Shown in pieces: positions 10,885 to 21,033 of a stretch of DNA of 34,796 nucleotides. The position numbers and the translations under genes are program-made. The notes beneath the pieces were generated by a model that saw only the letters and a list, made by a program, of their open reading frames with translations, had not been told where the DNA came from and did not search any database. Source of the stretch: Spirogloea muscicola (lineage: Eukaryota > Streptophyta > Zygnematophyceae > Spirogloeales > Spirogloeaceae); NCBI GenBank assembly GCA_009602725.1, contig WELB01000161.1, forward strand, positions 238,301-273,096, given 5' to 3'. The first letter of the stretch is position 1. Every line of letters begins with the position of its first letter.

Positions 10885-11150
10885 AGAGGACGCTGACCAG
10901 AAATCCGACTACCGGATGGCAATGTTCAAGCCCTCCTGCCACTGACTAAGCTCGCCCAGCTTTCGGTGCAAAACATGAGCTCGAGCTCGCTGCAGAAAAG
11001 GCTGATATACGACTGTGCAAGGACGACAATAATGCTGCTGGCAAGACCATCTCAGCCGGAAGCACACCCTGATAATGTGCTTATTCTAGATCAGCAGTAT
11101 CTGCAGTAGAGCATGGAATGAGGCCCTATACAGCCAAAGATGTCGACTGT
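10885..11150 (-). mobile_element. Diverged F2 LINE fragment
   Basis: On the minus strand this runs from a CAGTCGACATCTTTGGCTG-like start through CGGCTGAGATGG and GAGCTTAGT segments that parallel the neighbouring F2 copy at 11155-11713. It is the most decayed F2 piece in the window. Confidence 0.55.
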
Positions 11151-11154
11151 GGCT

Positions 11155-11713
11155 CTGGAAATTGTCGTGGAATTGAAACAAACGAAGGCCAAAACGGCCA
11201 AGTACGAAGGCAAGCACACCTAATGACATACATTACCCACTGCATATCGACCCGCTCAGTAACCACGAATCAGTACATAAAGGTCGCTAGTGAGTGCCTG
11301 AATACCAGATGGCAGATTCGAAGCTCTCCTGCCACCAACTAGAGCTCGCCCAGCTTTCTGGTGCAAAGCATGAGCCTGAGCACGCTGCAACAGGCCGACA
11401 CTTGTCGTCGCAAGAACCGAAAACATGCAGGTGGCAAGCCCATCTCAGCCGGACGCACATCTGCACGTCGTGCATAGCCTTACTTAGCAATATTCTGAAG
11501 GAGAACGTGGAAACGAGGACCTAAATAGCCAAAGATATCGACTGCAGCTGGCAGGAGCTGATTGTATTGGGGCAATGGAAGTAATGCTGCAGCTTTCTGT
11601 GTTCTGCACTGCCCACTGCGTGGCCAGCGATGCGTCAATGCTGGATCTATAAGGCTCCTAAAACAACAACAGCAACCATGGCCCGTGGTCCTCCACCAGG
11701 TTGCACGCCCACA
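11155..11713 (-). mobile_element. F2 LINE C-terminal fragment (left arm of inverted pair)
   Basis: Minus-strand reading gives AGHAVGSAEHRKLQHYF, QLLPAAVDIFGYLGPRFHVL, LLQNIAK, RADVRPAEMGLPPA, then QRAQAHALHQKAGRALVG and SDLYVLIRGY-stop. It aligns with the F1 arm (AGYAVEGAARAKVTKYADHP, FFPLAIDTHGALGARWLELL). The 3' UTR ends with GTGCTTGCCTTCGTACTTGG. It is broken by frameshifts. Confidence 0.75.
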
Positions 11714-11740
11714 ATGTCAAGGGTGCGGCGATGATGACGT
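11714..11740. repeat. Centre of F2 inverted duplication
   Basis: The flanking 13-mers TCCACCAGGTTGC and GCAACCTGGTGGA are exact complements. They mark the point from which the two F2 copies diverge. The spacer is about 25 bp. Confidence 0.7.
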
Positions 11741-11985
11741 CCCTAGGCAACCTGGTGGAAAACCACAGGCCTTGATTGATGTTGTTACGAAGGCTTTTGA
11801 AGCGCCAGCATTGGCGTACATCCCTGGCCACCTAAGGGGCAGTTTAGAACACAAAAAGCTGCAGCACTACTTCGATGACACCCAATGTGATCAGCTCCTG
11901 CCAGCTGCAGTCGACATCTTTGGCTGTTTGGGTCCTCATTTCCACAATCTCCTCCAGAATATTGCCTAAACGAGGAGGTGATGGC
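11741..11985 (+). mobile_element. F2 LINE RLE/C-terminal fragment (right arm)
   Basis: Plus-strand reading gives GGKPQALIDVVTKAFEAP (RLE core, compare PRLLLDVVTTDAF in F1), EHKKLQHYFDDTQCDQLLPA, AVDIFGCLGPHF and NLLQNIA-stop. It mirrors the left arm 11155-11713 and starts at the same element position. Confidence 0.75.
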
Positions 11986-11999
11986 AGGGGGAGCAAACC

Positions 12000-13290
12000 T
12001 GCAAACCCATCATGCCAACTCCCAGACGAGCAAGGAACAGGCAGCCGTAATTCTTGCTGGTGGGCCAACGAGGTGTATATTATTAGCGTAGGAGGGAAAG
12101 AGGAGGGTGGGTGCTGGCGCTGGGTGCGCCAAGTGCCTGGCACTGTTCGAAGGCAAACAGGATGAGGCTGCATGGGTCTCCCTGGCATGTGCCGCTTGTT
12201 GACCACTGCATCTTCAAGGACTCTCCAGCTTGACACAGCAGCCTCCCTGAATTGCCATGGGCCTGAGTAGAATGGGATCAGGGAGGGAAGTGGTAGAGTA
12301 GCTTCTCAATGATGACGCTGCACTCCATTGTACTTCGATATGGTGTTGTATGTCTAGACCAGGACCATCATGGTTGGGTTGACGTTGAGGGCTGCGCGGA
12401 TGCCGTGTATGAGGGCCTCTGCGCCGCAAGACATGCCTGCACCCAATGGTGGGGCGAATGGTGGCTATACAACTGGACTTTAGCTTGCCACACAGCCTTG
12501 ATTACCAGCCGCATGAGGACTTCTGTCATGACGATGGGCCTCACACTGCCTGCCGGCTTACGTGCGGGCCAGCAGGTGGCTGGAGCTTAGGGCATAGGCG
12601 ATGCGGGGGGGTAGTGGCCCTGGCACTGTGCCGGCAGGTGGAGAGGAGCAGGGAGAAGCTTCGTGTATCTCCGTCTTAGAAGAGGTCCCGTAGGTGCGCG
12701 AAGAGCCAACAGGAAGGACGAAGCGGGGATTTTAGTGAGTGATGCTTGGAGCACTTCTGCTGAGGTGGAGAATCGTGAGCTGCTCGAAGAGCCATCGCTG
12801 AAGACCATGCGAGGGGCTTTAGTGAGTGCTGCTTGGAGCACCTCTGCTGATAGGTTGAGAGGAGTGAGGAGCTCGCCAACCCAGGGCTCAAGGGAGTGCT
12901 GAGCAAATGATGCAGCTGGCGTTTGGTGGTCTCGTTGGTTGTTGCCGGGACGCTGGGGCAGAGGGCCTGAATAGCCGGCCAGAGCTTTCCTGCCCTTCTG
13001 AAGAGCCTTGCTCGCGCTATTTTGCCAGCCATGGACTGATGAGAGGGCTGGTTGATAGTGCTGCCGCCACGCCCACGCCCACGCCATTTGAGAGCGCGAC
13101 ATGTACGGCTGCTGCATGCTGCTGCGCCAGTTCCTCCCATTGGCCGCTTTTTAAACGAGCCAGTCTGTCCTGGAGGCACTTGCGGCCACAAACGCCATAG
13201 GAGGGTAAAGGGCCAAGCACAACTGGCGTCAGGGAGACAGCAAGACTCCTTCCACTTTCTTTGCTCTCTGACATATTGACCGACCCCTGT
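12000..13290 (-). mobile_element. F2 LINE reverse-transcriptase region, degenerate
   Basis: Minus-strand pieces match F1 colinearly: LQDRLARLKSGQWEELAQQH (F1 LLERVQLFESGHWEELLARH), AEVLQAALTKAP, HLRDLF-stop-DGDTRSFSLLLSTCRH, GSVRPIVMTEVLMRLV (F1 GGVRPIAIGEVLYRLV), ALIHGIRAALNVNP, a decayed motif A, QGDPCSLILFAFEQCQAL (motif B) and PSYANNIHLVGPPARITAA (motif C, YANN for YADD). Multiple stops and frameshifts show it is dead. Plus-strand coordinates 12733-12870 hold an imperfect direct duplication of the EVLQA segment. Confidence 0.8.
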
Positions 13291-14191
13291 GGAACAACAG
13301 CGTTTAAAATAAGCTCACAGTAGCTGCCACCAATATTGCTTTTGCTTGCTGGCCCGCATTTGCACAGCCTCTATGAATGTCAGAGAAGTCCCTGTTTACT
13401 GGCAGGAATGCATCTGGCACCTCTCTGAATACAATGCAATCTCAAGGAAGAGGAAATACCTCAGACACCTGCAAGGGAAAGACCTGACCTGACCTAAGGA
13501 CGAGCAACGGACATGTCAAGAGTCTCTTCAAATCAGAGCAGCTCACCAGAGAGAAAGAGCCTCAAGAAAGGATAGGATGGCTCATCATTGCAGACTAAGA
13601 GCGCCCATGGTGAAGACGAGAAGCAGCACCAGCAGCAAGGGAAGACCTCCAAAGCAAATCTGGTCAAGACTTCAAGATCAATCCAGCTGACATGCTCCAT
13701 ATCTGGCACATCACCCCAGCACTCTAGTCAACTAGTGCCTCACTTGAAGTGGTAGCCAGTTATGCAGGTCATGCTTCGTCAATGGCAACGAGTTTCCATG
13801 CTGAACTTGTGTACTGTGCTCCGCAGCTTAGGGAGCCGATAGCACATGCTCCCCTTCAAGTATGGCCTATCTGCCCAGTCGTTGCTAGAGAGAGGCTAGG
13901 GCACCATATGGCACAGCAAAGCGACAGTAAAGCGAGCACCACCTTAACCGCATAGCCGCCCACCACTGTTGGTACTTGCATCTAAGTGGGTGGTCACGCC
14001 ATCGCAATGCTACAAGGGGTCGCCTCATTGCCCTGCAAGACCTCGCCCCTTTCCTCGCCTCTTTGATGCAGCCCATTCAAAGTGGTCACAACGAGCTTCC
14101 GGATTATCAGGAGGTCCCTGCCAGCACAAATGCCTTGCCCATACAGCGTCATTGAATGACTGATTGCTTGTGGAGTGCACAAGGGCTCATA
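13291..14191. other. Unassigned 900-bp spacer
   Basis: Between the F2 reverse-transcriptase remnant and the APE2 stop codon. No frame shows a recognisable motif, and composition is more AT-balanced than the LINE coding parts. It could be decayed 5' F2 sequence or the APE2 3' UTR. Confidence 0.4.
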
Positions 14192-17100
14192 TTAGCAGCC
14201 TGTGCATTCAGACTGTGCCAAGTACTGCTGATGATGACCACAAATGGATGTAACATTGCAACCCACCTTCGCTCGAGCGCACACGTAGAAACCTCGTCCG
14301 ATGTTAGCCCCTGCCTTCTTGACCATGCGGCCAACACACCTTTCTCCGTGACCCTTGCAGACAGGAGCCCTCTCCAACATACTTCTTTGAATGCGCTGCC
14401 ACTCTGCTGTTGCTGCAGCTGAAGCATCTCTTTGCCTGTTGCTCAATTCGTCAATCTCCTGCAACCACCATAATGGTTCTGGCTGGGAGTCACTATCCTT
14501 TCCCAAGGTATCGGATCCTCCAGGAACCACTTTTTCCAATGTACTGCCATGATCATCAGAACTGGGTAACGGCCCTTCTTCTTTGATGTACTGTCGTCTC
14601 TTTGCTGTACCGCCAGAAACCTGCCCCTCTCTTGGCCCAAAGAATGCACTCAAGCTGCTTTGACGAGGTGCAGGGCGCTTGACTCCTGCTGAGGGCATGA
14701 AGTCAATTGGGTCAGCTTGACAAGATTGTCTAGCGTGAGCCTCATCATCTGACGAACCACTGAGTCCCTTCATCCTCTCATGCACTTGTTGGGCACTACC
14801 CTCTGGGATAAGCAAGGACCTCTCTTCTGCTGCAACCTCCACTTTCTCCACTGTTGAGCAGGGTTGTGTTCCTTTCAACAATTCTTGCTCATGCTTCCGC
14901 TGCCTTTCCACTATGTTATCAGCATGAAGGGCCACATGTTCTTCAGAAAAGTGCCTAACTTTGTCTTGTAGCATCTCAACTGCAAAAACGACTCAGGTAT
15001 TCCCAGCATCAGATATGCGGAAGTCCAAAGTTTGCATAAGCATACACATTGACATCTTGTCATGCGAGGAAGTTGATGAACATCGATGAATGAAGAGCCT
15101 TCAAGAGAGAGCATGCAAGATCCTGAAAGAATATGACCACTTACAGATGCAGGACACTTGGCAAAACGAGCAAGGGGTGTTCATTTGGCAACTCATTTGG
15201 TAGTGCACGCTGCACGATATTGGCAACTGAACACATTGATATGCTGGATACAATGCACGAAGAGTAGAATACTTGCTGCTGGTACGCATACTCTGTGACC
15301 TTGTCCACCCACCTAGCTTCAGCTGACGACCATGGAGCTCAGGGAGGTAACGCGCTGCAAGTGATGGGATCTCATGGTCAGCAATTGGTCCTGGTGAAGT
15401 GAGTCAAATATACACAGGGGCATGATCTGAGCCTTCAAGTCTCAGGCTCCGTCCTCCTAGCCACCTGTCAAGAAGATGGTGAACAACATTGAAGTTGTAA
15501 GAAGCTGCATAAGACACGCTGCAATTCCTGCAGGGAAGAGCATGTCTGATCAAGCTCCACCACTAAATGTGAAACTGACAGACGAGCACAAAGACCGGTG
15601 CTTTGGAAGCAGTACTGGCGGGAAAAACATGGGAATTAAGCACTGCCGTCTACCATTCCAACATTCAAGATGAGTAACTCACCGCGGCAGACAGTCCGCT
15701 TTCATCCGCTTGAAAGCAAGCATGATGTCGCATTCTGTAATGTTACACTTGACAAAATTGTGCTCCTTGTCGCTTTCTGTGAAGCAGCTGTCTTTGTTCT
15801 CAGTCATGCAAGCCTCGTTGCTTATCACCTGACTCTGGACATTCTGAATGGGCTCTCTACTGAAAGGCCAGCCTTTGACTTGCTCGGCATCATTCTGTTT
15901 AGAGGCATCCAGCTGACAGTCTGTACCAGTTGTCCTTTCTCTGTTTCCAGCAGCAGTGACCCTCTCCAGGAAGTCAGGAGTGTTATTGTTATTAGCTAGG
16001 ATGCTCTCTGTTAGAGTGCCTCTCCTTCTTCCCCTACAATCTTGGGATGCTTGCAAGGCTCCTGCTTCAGCAAAATGACAGCAGGGCCCAGCTGCTAATA
16101 TGAGGTCAATGCGTACGCCGTAGTTGAACTCCTCTGCTCCAGAAGCTTGCGACCAGCATGTGTATGCTTCTTTCCTGTCAAGGAAAACCAGATTTCTTCG
16201 TTTACTCGTCCAACCCCGATTGCCAGCCAACAATATTTAAGACCTAATGAGCTGACTGTGACGGTGGGACAGGTACGTGCTACAGGATGAGCTAGAAGCT
16301 GGGACGCCAGCGAGGTAAAACACCTGTTCAGATGTAAACTTCGGAAGACGTCGTAAAATGGCCCTCCAGTATGAGGCAGCATGGAGTTGAGCCATCGCCG
16401 ACACGGATTCTCTTCAAAGTCTGAACCAGGGCTGCAGGAATCTATGGCAGCAGGCGCAGTATTGTAGTCCCCGACTGCAATTACTCTTCTACCCCTGCTC
16501 AGGAGCGCCTCCCACCTTCGCTACAAACAAGCACAGGGGAGACAACATCCCAAATCAACGATAAGCCTAGTATTGCTGCTAAGTGCAGGTCTTGGAGCAG
16601 GCAGGAAGCCAATGCAGCAATGAGAGAGGGTCCTTCTTCATGCTAAGTAGGGGACTGCAACCAGTAAGACTGACATCAGTACAATATGCACAGGAGATAG
16701 TAATCAGTAGCTGCTACGACTTACCTGAAGGGCAGCATAGAAGAGCGACTTAAATCTGAAGCGCTCCTCGTCGCCAGGCTCCACACGAGGGCCATAGAAG
16801 TTGAACAGCACTGAAGCAACACGCACGACATGAAGAAAGGCCTGAGCCTCAACAAAGTCAGCTTTGTATGTGCAAGCTTCAGCACCACTGCTCTTCAACC
16901 CTAGCATTCTGCAGGATGAGTTGCACAGCAGGAACATAATCACTGACTTTTCTACACAAGACCTGATGCAAAAGTCAACCTCCTAGGGTACACGACAATC
17001 GTTTGCAACCTTGCCACAATCTAACAATTGACCTCGCTGCATAGGAAGTAGAGCTGGTAGCAATGCCCGCGTACCGAAGGCGCCATGATCAGTGACAATG

Positions 17101-17953
17101 CACCGTCCCTCGGTGTCTAGCTGCAGCAGTTCATGCCTGGAGACCCCCTCCATCGCCCAGACGCCCTCATAGGCGCCAACTCTGCCTTTGGTATCTCCAA
17201 GCTCACCAACAGAGTCACAGTGGAGTAGACCTGTGAAGCCCTCGTCTGCAGCAAGCGGAAGTGCTGCAGACATGTTGCTACCCATCGTTTTGCAGAACGT
17301 TGCAACTCCTGCAGTGTCAGCAACGTCACAGTGATGCGCTTACGAGCTGATTGCAGACTCCACCACCACACAAAGCTGACACCACCTTGCATGCTCGGCT
17401 GTTTCGACTCTGATTGCTCGACTGAGAGCATCTACACTACGCCACAAGTGCGCATGGCTTCACGGGCATAGCTTCAAGAGCTCTGACGACCTGAGCAAGG
17501 AGATTGGACCAGAGGGGTGCAACTAGGTGCCGCTGCAAGTCCTGCTCAAGGGTACCTGAGTAGCCGACGCGGCCGCGCTTGGAGCCGCGCGCGAAGGAGA
17601 AGAAGGACTCGTAGTCCTCAGCGACGGCGACGTCCTCCGTGATGTCGTGCCGCGCGAGCTTGGTCTCCTGCCACTCGCGGCTCCATCGGCCAGTCGCATT
17701 TGGCACATGGCACGCAGGGTGCGACCGCGACGGCAGAGCCAGCCAGCTAAAGCGTGAGAGCGCCACCGTCGGGGAGGAGTCCGGCAGGCGGCGCCTGGAG
17801 GCGGTTTCGTGGATTAGGGTTTGGGGTTCAGGGCAGGGGTGGGACCTGGAAGCAGACGATGTCGGCGTCGAGCGCGTCCAGGAGGCGGCGCAGGCCGCGG
17901 TGCTGCTGCACGCGGGCCCGCAGGCCGTTCACGTTGTACGTCACGATCTTCAT
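14192..17953 (-). CDS. APE2: AP endonuclease 2 (EEP nuclease, PIP box, zf-GRF)
   Basis: DNA-repair nuclease with 3'-5' exonuclease and phosphodiesterase activity, tied to PCNA. Exons (minus): 17953-17846 ([14 protein letters not shown]), 17667-17556 (ETKLARHDI), 17308-17075 ([19 protein letters not shown]), 16810-16725 (LFNFYGPRV), 16520-16324 ([15 protein letters not shown]), 16174-15683 ([11 protein letters not shown]), 15464-15313 ([25 protein letters not shown]), 15226-15145, 14979-14192. The last exon has the PIP box QSSLSAFF and zf-GRF ([24 protein letters not shown]). Catalytic Asn, Glu, Tyr, Asp-x-Asn and Ser-Asp-His positions are present. Oddities: exon 6 adds about 130 residues between LILAAG and [11 protein letters not shown] at 15406-15404 is in frame right after SDHAPVYI; the strongest splice sites around exon 8 leave the frame one base off. 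Confidence 0.9.
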
Positions 17954-18189
17954 GCCGCCGCCGCTCGGGAGGCTGCGAGCAAGCTGGCGGCGCGGCCCCG
18001 CCTCGCCGCCCCGCCGGGGGCCACCCCTCTCACCCCGCTTCCCTGTGCTGCGAAGGCTAGGGGTTAGAGCCAGGGAGTTCCGCACAAACCCAAAACTCGT
18101 TTCCCCTACCTTTGTTCTTCGCATGAGGCGTGTCGATCTGGCGAACTTCCCCCCCGGGAGGTTGCAAGGGGCTACTTGTGATTGACGCT
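17954..18189. promoter_or_regulatory. APE2 upstream region
   Basis: GC-rich stretch between the APE2 start codon and the first LINE tail. No clear core-promoter motif was seen. Confidence 0.35.
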
Positions 18190-18605
18190 TGCCCATCGGC
18201 AGAGGAAATTGCTCGCCCATAGAAAAAGGGGCTAGCAAAGCCAGCCCAGAAATCGGCACCCACGCCAAAGAAAGAAAGTGGCTCTTGCAAAAGCCCAAAG
18301 GAATAGACAAGGTCTTAAGGAGTCGGAGTGCGAAGAAAGAAAGAAAGTGCCTGCCGAGAGAAGAGGGGCTGGCAAGGCCAACCCAAAAAGAATGGACAAT
18401 GTTCAAAGCCAAAGAAAGGAAGCGCGGCCAGATTGACTGGTGGCTGGGAAAGGCCAGCCCAAAAGCATGGACAAAGTCTGAGGGAGCCTGAGTGCGAACG
18501 ACTAGAAGAAGGTGCTCGCCCATTGAGAAGAGGGGCTGGCAAAAGCAAAGCCAACCCAAAAAGAATGGACAATGTTCAAAGCCAAAGAAAGAACGACTAG
18601 GACTA
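18190..18605 (-). repeat. Array of about five LINE 3'-tail fragments
   Basis: Successive minus-strand tail units: a hairpin with CGAGC box complement at 18211; a CCCAAAGGAATAGACAAGG unit near 18290; a GGGGCTGGCAAGGCCAACCC unit near 18365; a GGCTGGGAAAGGCCAGCCC unit near 18440; and another boxed unit at 18514-18525. Most are separated by AAAGAAAG-type tails. Related units occur near 3700 and 22070-22235. Confidence 0.7.
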
Positions 18606-18606
18606 A

Positions 18607-18628
18607 GGGCCTGTTTACACTGGGTCAC
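18607..18628 (+). repeat. Left terminal inverted repeat
   Basis: GGGCCTGTTTACACTG followed by GGTCAC. It is an exact complement of 20597-20618, and one further A/T pair outside also matches. Confidence 0.9.
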
Positions 18629-19001
18629 CGGGTCACGTCGAGGGGTACGTGTCGCGCGGTTTATGGAACGGCCAGCTTTACAGTCTTGCGGGCCGGGTCA
18701 TGGTCACTCGCCACGGAGGCGCCACATGGGACGCTGACGAGGACTCATTTCGGGCGGCGTTGAGGAGAAAACGCGCGCGTTTNCCCTCCAAAAGACACAG
18801 ATATTCAAATATGCGAGTCCCCCGACCCTGCTCTCCTCCCCCCCTCCCGGCAGCTCTGGCCTGCAGCGCTGTCATAGCGCCATCCCGATCGCCAAGGCCG
18901 CGCAGTCCCAGGGCAGCTGCAGCTGGTGGTTGCCATGGCAGCAGCTGACATACCGCCTGTAGTCTGCTACAATTTGCAGAATGTCAAGAATTCTGTTTCT
19001 C

Positions 19002-20129
19002 CTAAAAATCCTCGATGCCCATGCTATCCTCACTGTCCGACGACTCTAGCACCATGTGTTGCTGCTCATAAAGGGTGCGTGCTAGCGCATCCCTCCTTTG
19101 AGGTCCGCGATCCGCTTCTTGGACATTGAAGTCGTTGATGTTGTCCTCCTCGTCCGTGGGCTTGCAATCTTGGACATCAGAGTGGTCGATGTTGTCCTCC
19201 TCTTCAGTTGGCCCGCAGTCTACCATCCATTCGGCATCAACCACATCATTGTCGTCAATGCACATATTGTGCAAGACGATGCATGCCCCGACATGGAGGG
19301 GCGCAGTCTTGAGTTGGACGTCCATTCGCCTCTGGAGAATTCTGAACCGCCCCTTCAGATGTCCCAAAGCCTGTTCAACCACCATCCTAGAGCTGGACTG
19401 CCTGTAGTTCCAGTCCTGTTGGAGGGCTGACAATCCCTCCCGGCAGCCTTTGAAAGGACTCAACATGTATCTGCGCGGAGGATAGGCTGCATCCACGAGC
19501 AGACAGTAGTCTCCAAGTCTCCCTTCACCGCACCGCTGGCCGACCCTGCTCTGGTTGAAAGTCGTGCAGTCGTGTACGCTGCCGCACCGGCCGACGTCGA
19601 AGGCCCAGATCTTCCGGTTCGCGTCAGCGACCACCTGCAGGACCACAGAGTGGTGGCTCTTTCTATTATAGTAGTACTTGGGACGATCACTTGGAGCTAT
19701 GATGGGGATGTGCGAGCCGTCGACTGTGCCGACGACGTACGGTATGCCTGCCAGCTCCTCAAATCTGGCGGCCATGCCGAGCATCTCCTTGTGCGTCGGC
19801 CACTTGACCTGCTCCAGCAGCAGGTTGTCTTTGATGGCCTCCAGCACCTCCCTAATGATAATGCTCGCCGTGCACTCCGCTATCCCGAAGAGATTGGATG
19901 TGGCCCTAATGTAGCTTCCGGTTGCCAGGCGGTGCAGCGTGATCGCAACCCTCGCTTCCACCGGCACAGCTGCTCTTGAATTCGTGTCCCGCTTCTCGAT
20001 CGTGCCGCCGAGAGCCCGGACCAACTTGTCAAAGACTCTGCGCGACACTCTCACGCGCTTCCGGAAGTCCTGCTCGGTGAAGTCGACCTGCAGCTGCCGG
20101 AGCCAGCCGGTCGTCTGGGTGAGCTCCAC
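19002..20129 (-). CDS. Harbinger (HARBI1-like) DDE transposase
   Basis: Cut-and-paste transposase of the DDE_Tnp_4 type, with an open frame of 375 codons. Helical N-terminal part: FRKRVRVSRRVFDKLV. Catalytic residues visible: first Asp in YVVGTVDGSHIPI, second Asp in GRCGSVHDCTTFNQS (the GSxHD signature), a YxxVDAAYP block, and Glu in MVVEQALGHLKGRFRIL. Acidic repeats lie near the C-terminus (GPTEEEDNIDHSDV, KPTDEEDNINDFNV). The frame begins with GTG at 20129. The open frame extends upstream through GEEGESTAPPV to an AG at the end of CTGCAG, so an upstream exon is likely and the true Met is not identified. The core looks functional. Confidence 0.9.
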   Translation of the reverse strand: MELTQTTGWLRQLQVDFTEQDFRKRVRVSRRVFDKLVRALGGTIEKRDTNSRAAVPVEARVAITLHRLATGSYIRATSNLFGIAECTASIIIREVLEAIKDNLLLEQVKWPTHKEMLGMAARFEELAGIPYVVGTVDGSHIPIIAPSDRPKYYYNRKSHHSVVLQVVADANRKIWAFDVGRCGSVHDCTTFNQSRVGQRCGEGRLGDYCLLVDAAYPPRRYMLSPFKGCREGLSALQQDWNYRQSSSRMVVEQALGHLKGRFRILQRRMDVQLKTAPLHVGACIVLHNMCIDDNDVVDAEWMVDCGPTEEEDNIDHSDVQDCKPTDEEDNINDFNVQEADRGPQRRDALARTLYEQQHMVLESSDSEDSMGIEDF

Positions 20130-20209
20130 AGGAGGCGCGGTGCTCTCTCCTTCTTCCCCTGCAGCATCATCAGGGCCACGGCAGCCTTGAAGTCGAAGTG
20201 CGGCAGCAG

Positions 20210-20302
20210 ATCGCCTCCGCCTCCGCCTCCGCCTCCACCTCCGCCTCCAACTCCGCCTCCCCCTCCGCCTCCACCTCCGTCTCCGCCTCCGCCTCCGCCG
20301 GG
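20210..20302. repeat. (CTCCGC)n hexanucleotide repeat
   Basis: About fifteen CTCCGC/CTCCAC units lie inside the Harbinger element upstream of the transposase. On the minus strand one frame would be a polyglycine tract, so this is composition rather than a domain. Confidence 0.85.
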
Positions 20303-20596
20303 CACAGCTGCCAGCGGGCCAGGACGGCTATCGTGATGCAGCAAATCCGCCTTCGCTCGGGACCCATGCCTGCAGGCCTGGTCGGTAGCAGGAGGGGGGA
20401 GCGTGCGCCTGCGGGGGCGCTCGACCAGGCGGCGGGAGGCGGCGCTGCTGGCGGGGTTTGAAGCTGCTGCCCTAGCGCGCCGGGCAGCCGATCCGACCTG
20501 GCGGGGCTTGGGAGGTGATACCGCACGTGCAGGTAGCCTCGGCCTCCGTGGCGGTGACCAAACCCTTGACCCCGCGGTCAGCACGTGCATGACGGC

Positions 20597-20618
20597 GTGA
20601 CCCAGTGTAAACAGGCCC
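20597..20618 (-). repeat. Right terminal inverted repeat
   Basis: Exact complement of the left repeat at 18607-18628. It is followed outside by TCAGTAACCTC, the complement of a LINE stop codon region. Confidence 0.9.
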
Positions 20619-21033
20619 TCAGTAACCTCTAGTCAGGAAGCCGGAGGCCGCCGCCAAAGCTCGGCCTGCGCGCAAGTGAACCGCGAAGGCGAGGGACCGC
20701 TGCATCGAGACGGCCAAACGCATACGAAAAACCTGAGCGAGGGACCCGGCTACGTTGAAGCCGGGCTGCTCGCCCTGCTGCCCGAGGCGGCGGGCCGCTG
20801 CACGCCGCGCCAGATGGTGGAGCAAGTCAAGCCATTTGGAGCCAAAGGCTCCTTGCACGTCCACTGCCAGTGGAACGAACTCGTCGCCCACCGGGTGGTC
20901 CGAGCACTTCCGTTCCTTCTCGACCGCCGCTTGGCCGACTGCGTAGCCCGCCTCCTCCGACGAGCGTTTTGCGCTGCTGGAAGCAAAGCTGTCAGTGGTG
21001 ACGACGTCTGCGATGAGCCGAGGCCCCCCCGCC
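20619..21033 (-). mobile_element. F1 LINE C-terminal fragment
   Basis: Minus-strand protein: PRLIADVVTTDSF (RLE core), DEFVPLAVDVQGAFGSKWLD, LLHHLARRAAARR, FNVAGSLAQVFRMRLAVS, GRALAAASGFLTRGY-stop. The usual residues between AASG and LTRGY are missing. It is truncated 5' where the next copy is joined at 21034. Confidence 0.8.

Larger units (their letters stand above)
18607..20618. mobile_element. PIF/Harbinger DNA transposon
   Basis: A 2012-bp element bounded by perfect 22-bp inverted repeats (18607-18628 and 20597-20618, starting GGGCCTGTTTACACTG). It contains one minus-strand DDE transposase. The Myb/SANT-like second protein of autonomous Harbingers was not found inside. The outer flanks are TAA and TCA, so the usual 3-bp TWA duplication is imperfect. 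It sits at a junction of two LINE fragments. Confidence 0.88.

Noticed and set aside
20051-20590. Open frame with a polyglycine stretch upstream of the Harbinger transposase
   Set aside because: It is driven by the CTCCGC microsatellite; no domain is visible and it is out of frame with the transposase.
18607-20618. A perfect 3-bp target-site duplication for the Harbinger element
   Set aside because: Flanks are TAA and TCA, one mismatch, and shifting the boundary by one base gives CTA and CAG. Not claimed.
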